DNA of 64,000 nt, from contig CAWBIU010000001.1 of the NCBI GenBank assembly GCA_963789015.1, positions 806,001-870,000 on the forward strand, written 5' to 3'. Positions 1 to 8,898 of the stretch are shown piece by piece; the stretch's first letter is position 1; each line of letters starts with the position of its first letter. Below the pieces are notes generated by a model, which ran no database searches, was not told the DNA's origin, and worked only from the letters and a program-made list of their open reading frames with translations. The DNA is from JAOPZW01 sp963789015 (GTDB lineage Bacteria; Actinomycetota; Thermoleophilia; Solirubrobacterales; Solirubrobacteraceae). The position numbers and the translations under genes were made by a program.

Positions 1-264
1 GTCGAGCACGGCGCCGTGGATCCGCGTCCAGGCGTACTGCTCGAGCGTCGCGCCCTTGCGCGGGTCCCAGCGCTCGATCGCGTGGTGCAGAGCCTCCAGG
101 CCGGCCGAGATCAGGTCCTCGACCTCGACCGACGCGGGCGCCTCGCGCAGCTTGCGGTAGGCGACCTGCTTGGCGAGCGGCGCGTAGGTCAGGACGAGCC
201 GGTCGCGCAGCGCGCGATCTCCGGTTCGTCGGTACTCGCGCCAGGTGGCCAGCGAGGACGGCAT
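1..264 (-). CDS. FliA/WhiG/SigB-type RNA polymerase sigma factor, N-terminal part (cut by window edge)
   Basis: Sigma-70 family factor; the 88 visible residues are the N-terminal half and the frame runs to base 1 without a stop. LVLTYAPLAKQVA (residues 23-35), VEVEDLISAGLEAL (46-59) and EQYAWTRIHGAVLD (75-88) match regions 1.2-2 of the FliA, WhiG and SigB/SigF group rather than the housekeeping factor. The ATG chosen gives MPSSLATWREY; another ATG ten bases upstream is out of frame. Region 4, which binds the -35 element, lies outside the window. Family members direct motility, differentiation or stress regulons; the visible half cannot say which. It follows the DUF354 gene on the same strand at 66 bases and could be cotranscribed with it. 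Confidence 0.8.
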   Translation of the reverse strand, partial: MPSSLATWREYRRTGDRALRDRLVLTYAPLAKQVAYRKLREAPASVEVEDLISAGLEALHHAIERWDPRKGATLEQYAWTRIHGAVLD

Positions 265-330
265 GCGGGCCCATCGGCCCGGGCGCCGCGGTGCGCGACG
301 ATCCGCCCCCCGGAGCGGACGGGTGTCGGG

Positions 331-1374
331 TCAGCGCCGCAGCGGCGCGGTCAGCAGGTCGACGAGCAGCGCGGGGTCGCGGCGCACGCGCGGGGTCGCG
401 TCCCCTCGGGCGCGGCGCTCGAGGACGAGGTCCTCGGCGCGCTCGAGGCGCCCGAGCCGGCCGTCGGCGATGAGCGCCTCGTCGACCGCGCCCATGCGGC
501 CCTCGAAGGTCGTCAGCACCGGCGTGCCGAGCGCGACGGCCTCGCGGTTCATCGTCCCGCCCGCGCTCACCACGAGGTCGGCGAGCGCGATCAGCGACTG
601 CGCGTCGATCGCCCGCTCGGGGACGACGTAGCCGCCCGCGCGGCGCAGCTCGGCGCGCTGCTCGTCGGTGCGCGGAAGCACGACGACCTGCCCCTGCTCG
701 CGCAGGCGCTCGAGCGCGGCGGCGAACAGCGGGTTCTCGAAGCGGTGGTAGAGCGACACCGCGGGCGGCGTGCGCACGACGGCCAGCGCCGCGTCGTCGC
801 GCAGCCCGAGCTCGCCGAGCACGCCGGGGTCGGGCGTGAAGTCGGCGAGGTAGTACTCCTCCTTGAGCCCGGGGTAGGGCTCGAGCTTCCCGTCCGCGCC
901 GTAGCGGGACAGGCGCTCGGGCGGGATCGCGTCGGGCACGACGACGGCCTGCGACAGGCGGCAGTTGATGGTGTGCTGGACCGTCGCCCACTCGTAGTCG
1001 AACATCGTCGAGCGCGGGATGCGCAGCGCCGCGGCCGCCACCGTGACGTCGTTGGAGCCGTGGCCGAGGGCGAGGTCGAAGCGGCCGCGGCGGCGCTGCT
1101 CGCCCGCCGCCCAGCGTGCCAGCGCGGCGCTGCGCGACGCCAGGCCGGCGGCCTTGGCGGCCAGGCGCCCGCCGCGATGACGGCCGATGATCGCCGCGCG
1201 CAGACCGAAGCGCTCGGCGAGGCCGACGGTCTGGGCGAAGTCGCGCGCGGTGATCCGCACGTCGACGCCGCGCTCGCGCAGGACCGCCACGATCGGGCGC
1301 AGGACGAGCACGTGGGGGCTGTTGGTGAGGTCGATCCAGACGCGCACGGCACCGCCCGCCGAACCTGAACGCAT
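331..1374 (-). CDS. DUF354 family protein (glycosyltransferase-like fold)
   Basis: Protein of 347 residues. It opens after a short extension with VRVWIDLTNSPHVLVLRPIV, the hallmark start of DUF354 proteins, which look like GT-B glycosyltransferases and often sit in surface-glycan loci; the reaction is unknown. The C-terminal half has VVSAGGTMNREAVALGTPVL (about 268-287), resembling the nucleotide-sugar binding loop of MurG-like enzymes. A GTG nine codons in would start exactly at the family domain. I keep the ATG because a -10-like TAGGCT (1399-1404 on this strand) would place the transcript start just upstream of it. It is divergent from the DedA gene. Confidence 0.8.
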   Translation of the reverse strand: MRSGSAGGAVRVWIDLTNSPHVLVLRPIVAVLRERGVDVRITARDFAQTVGLAERFGLRAAIIGRHRGGRLAAKAAGLASRSAALARWAAGEQRRRGRFDLALGHGSNDVTVAAAALRIPRSTMFDYEWATVQHTINCRLSQAVVVPDAIPPERLSRYGADGKLEPYPGLKEEYYLADFTPDPGVLGELGLRDDAALAVVRTPPAVSLYHRFENPLFAAALERLREQGQVVVLPRTDEQRAELRRAGGYVVPERAIDAQSLIALADLVVSAGGTMNREAVALGTPVLTTFEGRMGAVDEALIADGRLGRLERAEDLVLERRARGDATPRVRRDPALLVDLLTAPLRR

Positions 1375-1398
1375 GCTGAGAGCCGGCGGGTGGCGGCC

Positions 1399-1404
1399 AG
1401 CCTA
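1399..1404 (-). promoter_or_regulatory. Candidate -10 element (TAGGCT) for the DUF354 gene
   Basis: TANNNT hexamer read leftward, 24 bases before the ATG, in the short divergent gap with the DedA gene. No convincing -35 box is visible. Inference from position only. Confidence 0.35.
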
Positions 1405-1419
1405 GAGGACCCGAGCCGC

Positions 1420-1425
1420 TACCCT
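1420..1425 (+). promoter_or_regulatory. Candidate -10 element (TACCCT) for the DedA gene
   Basis: TANNNT hexamer ending 10 bases before the DedA ATG. Transcription would begin close to the start codon, giving a leaderless or nearly leaderless message; no Shine-Dalgarno sequence is present. Confidence 0.4.
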
Positions 1426-1435
1426 CGACCGCTCG

Positions 1436-2104
1436 ATGACCGCGATCCTGCCGCCGCTCGCATCGCTCACCGACCCGCTCGTCCAGTTCGCCACGAACGT
1501 CGTCGGCGACCTCGGCCTCGCCGGGATCTTCGTGCTCATGCTCCTCGAGAGCGCGTGCATCCCGATCCCCAGCGAGGCGACGATGCTGTTCGCGGGCTTC
1601 AACGTCGCCGAAGGCGAGTACAGCCTGCTGGCGGTCACGCTCGTCGGGTCGTTCGCCAACCTCGTCGGCTCGTGGCTGGCCTACGCGGTCGGCTACTACG
1701 GCCGCGTCGACATCCTCGAGAAGCACGGCCGCAAGCTGCACATCAAGCCCTCGCACCTCGCCTGGGCGGACCGCTGGTTCGAGCGTCACGGCGACGCGAC
1801 GGTCTTCTTCACGCGGATGTTGCCGATCATCCGCACCTTCATCTCACTGCCCGCCGGCGTCGCGCGGATGCCCTTCTGGCGCTTCACCGTGCTGACCTTT
1901 GCGGGCTGCCTGCCGTGGGTCTTCGCCCTGGCCTTCATCGGCCGCACGGCGGGTGACAACTGGGAGCAGTGGAAGGACAACCTGCACTACGTCGACTACG
2001 CCGTCGCCGCGGCGATCGTCATCGGCGTGGTCTACCTGATCGTGCGGCACCGGCGCGAGCGCACGCGCCGCCCCGAGGCCGCCACCGATGCGCCCTCGGC
2101 CTGA
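1436..2104 (+). CDS. DedA family integral membrane protein
   Basis: Membrane protein of 222 residues. DedA proteins include flippases that return undecaprenyl phosphate or phosphatidylethanolamine across the cytoplasmic membrane and support envelope homeostasis. Diagnostic features are an acidic residue in the first membrane region (E39, in LESACIPIPSEA), the later FFTRMLPIIRTFISLPAG segment with conserved arginines (R127, R133), and about five hydrophobic stretches ending in a short Arg-rich cytoplasmic tail. Length is normal. The stop overlaps the start of uppP by 17 bases, so the two are probably cotranslated. That pairing fits a shared role in recycling the undecaprenyl carrier. Confidence 0.9.
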   Translation: MTAILPPLASLTDPLVQFATNVVGDLGLAGIFVLMLLESACIPIPSEATMLFAGFNVAEGEYSLLAVTLVGSFANLVGSWLAYAVGYYGRVDILEKHGRKLHIKPSHLAWADRWFERHGDATVFFTRMLPIIRTFISLPAGVARMPFWRFTVLTFAGCLPWVFALAFIGRTAGDNWEQWKDNLHYVDYAVAAAIVIGVVYLIVRHRRERTRRPEAATDAPSA

Positions 2105-2963
2105 CGCCGGGGACGCGCTCCCGCTCCACCACGCCCTGGCCCTCGGCGCGCTGCACGGCCCGGCCGAGCTGCTGCCCGTCTCCTCCTCGGCGCATACGAC
2201 GCTCATCCCGTGGCTGGCGCGCTGGCCCTATCCCGACCTCGACCCCGAGCTGCGCAAGGCCTTCGAGGTCGCCCTGCACGCGGGCACGGCGGCGGCGCTG
2301 CTCGTCGGCCTGCGCGACGAGGTCGCCGACGCGGCGCGCGGCTTCGACCGCCGCCGCGCGACCCTCGTGCTCGGCTCGTTCATCCCGCCCGCGATCGTCG
2401 GGCTGACCCTCGAGCGGCCGATCGAGCGGCGCCTGGGCACGCCGCCGACGATCGCCGCGGGGCTGGCCGCGGGCGCGCTGGCGATGGCGCTCGCCGACCT
2501 GCTCGGCCCGCAGCGCCGCACGCGCGAGGAGGCGACGGCGGTCGACGCGCTGGCGCTCGGCCTCGCCCAGGCGTGCGCGCTCGTGCCCGGGGTGTCGCGC
2601 AACGGCGCGACGCTCACCGCAGCGCGGGCGCGCGGCTTCCACCGCGCCGACGCCAACGCTCTGTCGCGGCACGTCGCGCTGCCGGTGATCGTCGGCGCGA
2701 CCGCGCTGAAGGGCACGCGCCTGGCCCGCCGCGGCCTGCCCCGGGGGACGGCGCGGGCCTTCGCCGCGGGCGCTGGCGCGTCGTTCGCCTCGACGCTCGT
2801 GTCCGTGCGGCTGATCCGCGCCGTCGAGCGCGACCGCTCGCTGCTGCCCTACGCCGTCTACCGCGCCGGGCTGGCCGCGCTCGTCGCGCGCCGCGTCAGA
2901 TCACCTCGTCGACGGCGCTCGTTCCCGCGCCGTCGTGCGACTCCCAGCGCCACGTCTCGTTGA
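2088..2963 (+). CDS. uppP: Undecaprenyl-diphosphatase UppP (BacA family)
   Basis: Integral membrane phosphatase that converts undecaprenyl diphosphate to undecaprenyl phosphate, recycling the lipid carrier for peptidoglycan and other glycans. Both family motifs are present: PAELLPVSSSAH (25-36, with the conserved Glu and His) and the active-site loop VPGVSRNGATL (166-176, with Arg171). Ser-to-Asn at the fourth position of the PGxSRSG box is the only visible change. It overlaps the upstream DedA gene, suggesting coupling. The last 20 or so residues are Arg/Ser-rich and overlap the convergent small gene by 68 bases; that tail is unlikely to be functional. Confidence 0.9.
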   Translation: MRPRPDAGDALPLHHALALGALHGPAELLPVSSSAHTTLIPWLARWPYPDLDPELRKAFEVALHAGTAAALLVGLRDEVADAARGFDRRRATLVLGSFIPPAIVGLTLERPIERRLGTPPTIAAGLAAGALAMALADLLGPQRRTREEATAVDALALGLAQACALVPGVSRNGATLTAARARGFHRADANALSRHVALPVIVGATALKGTRLARRGLPRGTARAFAAGAGASFASTLVSVRLIRAVERDRSLLPYAVYRAGLAALVARRVRSPRRRRSFPRRRATPSATSR

Positions 2964-3237
2964 GCCGCAGCCGGCCGTCGGGCAGCGTCTCGATGTCCGA
3001 CTCGCAGTGGCCGGTGGCCGTCGTGCCGTCCGCGCGCAACTGGGCGTAGCGGAAGCTGAGGTGGTCGCCCTCGCGCGTCCCGACCAGGAAGCCGAGCCGG
3101 ATCGCGCCGCCGCCGTAGCGCGCGTGGATCACGCCGCCGTCCTCGGCGTACTCGAACAGCGTCTCCTCGCCCACGTCGCCGCCCGCGACCTGGGCCGCCG
3201 CCTGGAACCGCCGGCCGTCGAGCGAGGGCGCTGGCAC
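2896..3237 (-). CDS. Conserved small protein of the family often labelled 'N-acetylglutamate synthase'
   Basis: Protein of 113 residues if the GTG start is used (VPAPSLDGRRF). It has the recurrent pattern of a small beta-rich family: GRRF near the N-terminus, EETLFEYAEDGGVIHARY, GGGAIRLGFLVG, and DGRLRLNETWRWES near the end. Databases often name such proteins n-acetylglutamate synthase without evidence; no acetyltransferase motif is visible, so I assign no function. Frames further upstream would run into purM and lack family similarity. A possible CATTCT hexamer lies 7 bases before the GTG. It is convergent with uppP (68-base overlap) and divergent from purM. Confidence 0.65.
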   Translation of the reverse strand: MPAPSLDGRRFQAAAQVAGGDVGEETLFEYAEDGGVIHARYGGGAIRLGFLVGTREGDHLSFRYAQLRADGTTATGHCESDIETLPDGRLRLNETWRWESHDGAGTSAVDEVI

Positions 3238-3256
3238 GCCTGGAAGAATGACGCCG

Positions 3257-4300
3257 ATGAGCGACGCGTACGCCGCCGCCGGCGTCGACACGGGCCAGGC
3301 GGACCGCGCCGTCGACGCGCTCGTCGGCGTGCTGCGGACCATCGAGCTGGACCGGCCGTCGGCGTCCGTGCTCGCCTCGGGCCACTACGCGAGCGTGCTG
3401 CGCGTCGCGCCGAACCTCGGGATCGCGATGTCGACGGACGGCGTCGGGTCGAAGATCGTCGTCGCCGAGCAGGCCGACCGCCTGGAGACCGTCGGCATCG
3501 ACTGCATCGCCATGAACGTCAACGACGTGATCTGCGTCGGGGCCGAGCCGATCGCGATGCTCGACTACCTCGCCGTCGAGCAGGCCGACCCGGACGCGCT
3601 GGCGCGCATCGGCGAGGGCCTGCGGGCCGGCGCCGAGAGCGCGAACGTCGAGATCCCCGGCGGCGAGCTGGCCGTGCTGCCCGAGCTGATCCGCGGCCAT
3701 CCGTCGCCGCGCGGCTTCGACCTGTGCGGCACGGCGATCGGGACCGTCGCGCTCGACGCGATCGTCACCGGCGCGGAGATCGCCCCCGGTGACGCGCTCG
3801 TCGGGCTGCCGTCGAGCGGGCTGCACTCCAACGGGTACACGCTCGCGCGCCACGCGCTGCTCGAGCTCGGCGGCCTGCGCCTCGGCGACGCGCCGCCCGA
3901 GCTCGGCGGCGCCACCGTCGCCGACGCGCTGCTCGAGCCGACGGTCATCTACGTGCGCGCGATCCTCGACCTGCTGCGCTCGGACCTCGACGTGCGCGGG
4001 CTGGCGCACATCACCGGCGGGGGCGTCCAGAACCTCGTCCGCCTCGGCGGCGACCGCGTCGGCTTCGCCATCGAGGCGCCGCTCGAGGCGCCGGCCGTCT
4101 TCGGGCTCGTCGCGCGGCTCGGGGGCGTCTCGCCGGCCGAGATGTGGGACGTCTTCAACATGGGCTGCGGCTTCGTCGCCGTCGTGCCCGCCGAGCAGGC
4201 CGACGAGGCGGCGGCGATCGTCGCCGCGCGTCACCCGGGCAGCGCGCCGATCGGGACGGTGACCGCCGAGGGCGGACGCGTCACGGTCGCGGGCCTGTAG
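3257..4300 (+). CDS. purM: Phosphoribosylformylglycinamidine cyclo-ligase (AIR synthetase)
   Basis: Fifth step of purine synthesis: ATP-dependent ring closure of FGAM to aminoimidazole ribonucleotide in the cytoplasm. Full length at 347 residues. The ATP/substrate motif STDGVGSK (59-66), MNVNDVICVGAEP, the GLPSSGLHSNGYTLAR segment and HITGGG are all present. The ATG at 3257 (MSDAYAAAGV) is preferred over the one at 3248. It matches the family N-terminus and sits 10 bases after GGAAG, whereas the upstream ATG is too close to that site. No other purine gene lies beside it. It ends 5 bases before the convergent acetyltransferase gene. Confidence 0.95.
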   Translation: MSDAYAAAGVDTGQADRAVDALVGVLRTIELDRPSASVLASGHYASVLRVAPNLGIAMSTDGVGSKIVVAEQADRLETVGIDCIAMNVNDVICVGAEPIAMLDYLAVEQADPDALARIGEGLRAGAESANVEIPGGELAVLPELIRGHPSPRGFDLCGTAIGTVALDAIVTGAEIAPGDALVGLPSSGLHSNGYTLARHALLELGGLRLGDAPPELGGATVADALLEPTVIYVRAILDLLRSDLDVRGLAHITGGGVQNLVRLGGDRVGFAIEAPLEAPAVFGLVARLGGVSPAEMWDVFNMGCGFVAVVPAEQADEAAAIVAARHPGSAPIGTVTAEGGRVTVAGL

Positions 4301-4304
4301 CGAG

Positions 4305-5526
4305 CTAGAAGATCTCCGGGCACCACGGCTCGCGGACCGCGCCGAACGCGACGCTCGCCTGCTCCAGCGCCCCGGGGCGCAGCTCGCCCACCCGCCCGGC
4401 CGCGGCCAGCGTCGCGAGCGACGGCCCGCCGAGGTAGGCCGCGCCGAGGTCCACGGCGCCGAGCGCGAGGTCGGCGGGCGCGCCCGTGGGCTCACAGCTC
4501 GCGCCCGAGGCGTCCGCGCTCAACCGCATGCGGCGCGCGTTCCACGGGCAGAGCGCGTCCTCGAGCTCGAGGACGATGTCGACCGGCGCGGCGTAGGCGC
4601 GCGCGGCGAGCGCCGCCGGTGCGTCGACGAGGCGCACCCAGACGTTCTCGCGCAGCACGCTGCGCGGGCGCCGCGGGCCGTCGACGACCAGGCCGAGCGG
4701 CTCGTCGGGCGGCGCGATCGGCCAGCTCAGGCGGTGCGTGAGATCGATGCCGAGGACGTAGGCCCACAGCGCCGCGGCGACCGCCGGGTCGCCGGCCACC
4801 AGCTCGCGGATCCGGACCTCGCCGTCGGGCCACTCCTCGCCGCCGCCGCTGAGGCTGACGGCGTAGAGCACGTAGCCGTCGACGCGACCGCTGGTGGTGT
4901 GCACGGCGGCCCACAGCGGCCCGGCGCCGTGGCGGCGGTGCTCGGGGTCGTGCACGCGCCGGCGCCACCAGCGCTCGTCACGGCTCATGTGGCCCGCCCG
5001 CCCGCGCCGCAGCTCGTCGAACAGCCGCGCGATACGCGCCGGCGCATCGGCGGCGGCGATCCGCTCGATCCGGCCGGGCGCGACGGCGAGCCGGGGATGG
5101 AGGCGCGAGCCCGTCGTGGTCAGCGTGACGTCGGCGGCGTACGCCGACCCGCCCGAAGCCGAAGTGCTCGTAGATCCCCGCCTCGGTGGCCCACAGCGCG
5201 GCGACCGGCTCGCCGCGCTCACGCGCCTCCTCGAGCTGAAGACCCATGAGGCGCCGGGCCAGGCCGCGGCGGCGGTGGGTCGGCAGGACGCCGACGTCGG
5301 ACACGCACGCGGCGTCCACGACGGCGCCCGGCACGGTGAGCTCGCGCGCGTAGACGACGGTCGTCGCGACGATCTCGCCGTCGTCGACGAGGACGAGACT
5401 GCGCTCGGGGTCGTAGAGCGCCTCGTCGAGCGCCACGTCGTCGGGATGGCTGACCTGATGGAACGCCGAGTGGACCGCGCGCATGAACGCGGCGTGCTCG
5501 ATGCCCCTGACGACGCTCGGCTCCAT
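4305..5526 (-). pseudogene. Eis-like GNAT N-acetyltransferase, interrupted by one frameshift
   Basis: Both halves of an approximately 405-residue Eis-family acetyltransferase are present in different frames. The N-terminal GNAT part carries VSDVGVLPTHRRRGLARRLM (acetyl-CoA loop, 20 residues) and ends at IYEHFGFGR. The frame then shifts near 5147-5154, in a run of C, and continues as SAYAADV to the C-terminus. Removing one base restores a continuous protein. The last residue is Phe (WCPEIF); Eis enzymes use the terminal Phe carboxylate in catalysis, so the ending looks functional. Family members acetylate amines, including aminoglycosides in mycobacteria; the substrate here is unknown. One-base errors recur in this window, so the gene may really be intact. 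Confidence 0.75.
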
Positions 5527-5572
5527 GTCCCGGAGTGTGCCGACGCGGGGGCTTCTGCGCCGTGAGCGCCGC

Positions 5573-5578
5573 TACTCT
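5573..5578 (+). promoter_or_regulatory. Candidate -10 element (TACTCT), leaderless, for the CapD/WbpM-like gene
   Basis: TANNNT hexamer with exactly 8 bases to the ATG. The same spacing occurs at five other genes in the window. No Shine-Dalgarno sequence is present, consistent with transcription starting at the start codon. Confidence 0.5.
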
Positions 5579-5586
5579 GTGCGGAT

Positions 5587-7533
5587 ATGCGCCGACGTCT
5601 GCGCTCGGCGGCCCTCCCCCTTCATCGGCACTCCCTCTTGCAGCTGGCGTTGGACGGGGCGCTGGTCGCGGCCGCCTACTTCCTCAGCTACCGGCTGCGC
5701 TTCGACTCCGGCGTCCCGGAGAAGTACGACCGCCTGTTCGAGGCCACGGTCGGTCCCGTCGTCGTCGCGGCGGTCATCGTCTTCGTCCTCTTCCGCCTCG
5801 AGCTCAAGCAGTGGCGCTACACCAGCCACCGTGACTACGTCTCGGTCGTCGAGGCGGTCGGCGTCCTGACGCTCGCGCTCGCCGGCTTCATCGCCATCGC
5901 CCACCCGGTCACCGTGCCCTCGCGCACCGGCGACGTCGGCGTCACCGCCCCGTCGGGGATCCTCGCCCTGTTCTTCCTGCTCACGCTCGCGCTCGTCGGC
6001 GGCGCGCGCTTCATCACCCGCGTCGCCTACGAGCGGCCGCTGCGCGGCTTCCGCGCGCCGGCCGGGGCGCGCCGCGTGCTCATCGTCGGCGCCGGCGAGG
6101 GCGGCCGCCTGGTCCTGCGCGAGATCCTGCGCAACCGCCAGCTACGCCTCGACCCGGTCGGCTTCGTCGACGACGACCCGCTCAAGCAGCGCATCCGCGT
6201 CGAGGGCGTGCGCGTGCTCGGGACGACCGAGGACCTCGGGCGGATCCTCGACGAGGCCGAGCCCGACGAGATCACGATCGCGATCCCGTCGGCGCCGGGC
6301 ACCCTGCGCGCGCGTGTCGTGCGCGAGGGTCGCCGCCGCGGGATCCCGGTCCGCACCCTGCCGACCGTCTTCGAGCTGCTGCAGGCCGGCCAGGGGACGG
6401 CGATGGTCCGCCAGGTCCGCGAGGTGCAGGTCGAGGACATCCTCGGCCGCGAGCCGGTGCGCATGGAGCTCGACCGCGTCGGCGCCTACCTGAGCGGCGA
6501 GATCGTCGTCGTCACCGGCGCGGGCGGCTCGATCGGCTCCGAGCTGTGCCGCCAGATCGCGCGCGTCGCGCCGCGCAAGCTCGTGCTCGTCGACCACGCC
6601 GAGGAGAACCTGTTCCGCATCCAGCGCGAGCTCGAGGACGACCGCCACGTCCACCCGTCCGTGCTCGCCGCCGTGCTCGCCGACTGCAAGGAGGGCGAGC
6701 GGATGCGCGAGGTGTTCGCCGAGCACCGCCCGACCGCCGTCTTCCACGCCGCCGCCTACAAGCACGTCGGGCTGATGGAGCTCAACCCCGTCGAGGCCGT
6801 CCGCAACAACGCGCTGGCCACGCGGCTCGTCGCCCAGGTCGCGGCCGAGGCCGGCGTGCGCTGGTTCGTGCTCGTCTCGACCGACAAGGCGGTCCAGCCC
6901 GCGACGGTCATGGGCGCCTCCAAGGCGCTCGCCGAGTTCGCGGTCGAGGCCGCGGCGCAGCGCTGGCCGGCGACGTTCTTCTCGACCGTGCGCTTCGGCA
7001 ACGTGCTCGGATCGTCCGGATCCGTGGTCCCGATCTTCCGCCGCCAGATCGCCCGCGGCGGCCCCGTGACGGTCACGGACGAGCGCATGACGCGCTACTT
7101 CATGACGATCCCGGAGTCGGTTCAGCTCATCATCCGTGCAGGGTCGCTCGGGCGTCGTGGCGAAGTGTTCGTCCTGGAGATGGGTGAACCGGTGCCGATC
7201 ATGCAACTCGCGCGCGACATGATCGAGCTGTCGGGCCTGTCGTCCGACCGCGACATCGCGATCGAGGTCGTCGGGCGCCGCCCCGGCGAGAAGCTCCACG
7301 AGGACCTGTTCAACCCCAACGAGCGCCCGCAGCCCACGCCCGCGGAGAAGATCATGCTCGCCGAGCGCGAGCCGCTGGACCCGGCGGCGACCGAGGCGAT
7401 GTTCGACGAGATCGGACTGCTCGTCCTCGAGGGCGACGCGGCGGCGCTGGCGGCGCACGTCGGCGCCCTCTCGGCGGCGCGCGCGACCGCGCCCGGCCCG
7501 GGCGACGCATCCGCCGTACGGACCGTTCCCTAG
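5587..7533 (+). CDS. Membrane-bound nucleotide-sugar 4,6-dehydratase (CapD/WbpM/PglF type)
   Basis: Large SDR enzyme of 648 residues. Such proteins convert UDP-GlcNAc to a 4-keto-6-deoxy sugar, the precursor of diamino or deoxyamino sugars, at the membrane. Four hydrophobic segments lie at about 18-36, 55-72, 88-106 and 122-145. A Rossmann-like domain (VLIVGAGEGGR, 164-174) precedes the catalytic SDR domain with TGAGGSIGSEL (310-320). STDKAV (431-436) and MGASK (442-446) follow; the usual SDR Tyr of YxxxK is Met, as in this subfamily. The product could feed the DegT aminotransferase far downstream. It starts 60 bases after the divergent acetyltransferase gene, and the LytR_C gene follows closely. 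Confidence 0.9.
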   Translation: MRRRLRSAALPLHRHSLLQLALDGALVAAAYFLSYRLRFDSGVPEKYDRLFEATVGPVVVAAVIVFVLFRLELKQWRYTSHRDYVSVVEAVGVLTLALAGFIAIAHPVTVPSRTGDVGVTAPSGILALFFLLTLALVGGARFITRVAYERPLRGFRAPAGARRVLIVGAGEGGRLVLREILRNRQLRLDPVGFVDDDPLKQRIRVEGVRVLGTTEDLGRILDEAEPDEITIAIPSAPGTLRARVVREGRRRGIPVRTLPTVFELLQAGQGTAMVRQVREVQVEDILGREPVRMELDRVGAYLSGEIVVVTGAGGSIGSELCRQIARVAPRKLVLVDHAEENLFRIQRELEDDRHVHPSVLAAVLADCKEGERMREVFAEHRPTAVFHAAAYKHVGLMELNPVEAVRNNALATRLVAQVAAEAGVRWFVLVSTDKAVQPATVMGASKALAEFAVEAAAQRWPATFFSTVRFGNVLGSSGSVVPIFRRQIARGGPVTVTDERMTRYFMTIPESVQLIIRAGSLGRRGEVFVLEMGEPVPIMQLARDMIELSGLSSDRDIAIEVVGRRPGEKLHEDLFNPNERPQPTPAEKIMLAEREPLDPAATEAMFDEIGLLVLEGDAAALAAHVGALSAARATAPGPGDASAVRTVP

Positions 7534-7546
7534 CATGGAAGCCTTC

Positions 7547-8889
7547 ATGACGACGGCAGTCATCGCCGCCCTCTCGCTCCAGGCCAAGGCCGAGCAGTAC
7601 GGGGCCTACGCCGGAATCGCCGCGATCTTCGGACTCGGCGTCCTGTCGCTGCTCTACTTCGCGCAGGCGCGCGAGGTCAAGCGCCTGCGCGAATGGGCGG
7701 GCCGCGCGCCCGAGCGCGCGGCCGAGGCCGAGGCGCGGGTGATCGCCCAGGCCGACGAGCGCCGCACCGGCGAGCCCGAGCCGGAGCCCGCCGCCGTGCC
7801 CGCGCCCGCGGCGGCCAACGGCAGCGCGGCCCCGCAGCCCGCGGCGGCGCCGGTCCCGGTCGTCCCGGTGGCCGGGATGCCGGCCTCCTCGACCGAGCAC
7901 CCCGGGCGTGCCCCCGGCGTCCCCGCAAGCGTGCCGACCACCGCCACCGCCGCGGTGACCGCGGCGGGCGCCCGCGCCGCGGCGGCCACGGTCTCGCCCG
8001 CGCCGCTCGCCGGCATCCCGGCGTCCTCCGGCGGCGCCCCGCCCCCGCCCGACGCCGGCGCCCGCCCCCGTCCCGACCCCGGCCGCCGTCGCGGGGACGG
8101 CGACGGCAGCGAAGCCCGCGCCCGCGCCCGCCCCGAGCCCGGCCCCCGAGCCCGCGCCCGCCGGCGGGGCCACGAACGGCGGCGGCTCCGGCGCCCCGCC
8201 CCCGCTGCGCCCGGCCCCCGCGCCCGCCACGCCCGCCGTGGCCGCCGTCGGCGCCGGCGACGGCTCCTCCCGCACGCGCCCCGCCGCTGCGCACGGCAGC
8301 GGCGCCGCTGCGCGGCCCCGGCCAGTCGGTGGCTCCGCGCACCGCCGCGTCCGTGCGCTCGCGCGCCCGTGGCGCGGGCGGTCGCTCGCGTCGCACGCTG
8401 TTGACCGCGGGCGCCGCGATGGCGGCGATGGTCGCCATCGTGGTCGTGCTCGGCATCACGCTGACCGGCGGCGACGACCCGACGCCCGCGCCCAAGCCGA
8501 ACACGGTCGCGCCGCCCGCCGCGGCGAACCCGAGCGGCGGCGGCACCGAGACCGGCTCCACCAACGCCACGGCGCCGCGCGTCAACCGCGGCGACGTGAC
8601 CGTCGCCGTCCTGAACGGGACGACGGTCACCGGGCTCGCCCGCGGGGCGTCGGACAAGCTCACGAAGGCGGGCTTCAAGCCCGGCGTGGTCACGAACGAC
8701 ACCACGAACCAGGCGCGCTCGGCCACGGCCGTGCTCTACACGGAGGGCAACCGCCGCGCCGCGCTCGACGCCGCCCGCATCGTGCGGGTCGGGCGCGACG
8801 CCGTCCAGCCCATCGACCAGGGGACGCGCCTGCTCGCCGGCGAGGATGCCGACGTCGTGGTCAGCGTCGGCGCAGACCAGTCGCAGTAG
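7547..8889 (+). pseudogene. LytR_C-domain membrane protein with Pro/Ala-rich linker, two apparent frameshifts
   Basis: One gene read through three frames. N-terminal part: a membrane segment (IAAIFGLGVLSLLYF), then a charged stretch and a long Pro/Ala-rich linker. The linker moves frame near 8036-8050 (C-rich run) and again near 8255-8285. The end is a second membrane segment (MAAMVAIVVVLGITL) and a C-terminal LytR_C domain starting VTVAVLNGTTVTGLA. In each step the best continuation is found by removing one base. ATG 7547 is chosen because TGGAAG precedes it by 5 bases; 7535 is an alternative. LytR_C domains occur in cell-wall proteins of Gram-positive bacteria; the exact role is unknown. 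The low-complexity linker makes the shift positions approximate. Confidence 0.7.
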
Positions 8890-8898
8890 TCCCCGCCC

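Noticed and set aside
2858..4495. Long open frame antisense to purM
   Set aside because: Composition is Arg/Asp/Ala-rich with no recognisable motif, while purM on the other strand is unmistakable.
6142..7587. Long open frame antisense to the CapD/WbpM-like gene
   Set aside because: Shadow of the coding strand; no conserved motif.
7547..8889. Two separate genes in the LytR_C region
   Set aside because: The C-terminal frame lacks a start with a ribosome site, and the N-terminal frame degenerates into Arg-rich sequence at the shift. The whole matches a single two-helix LytR_C architecture better.
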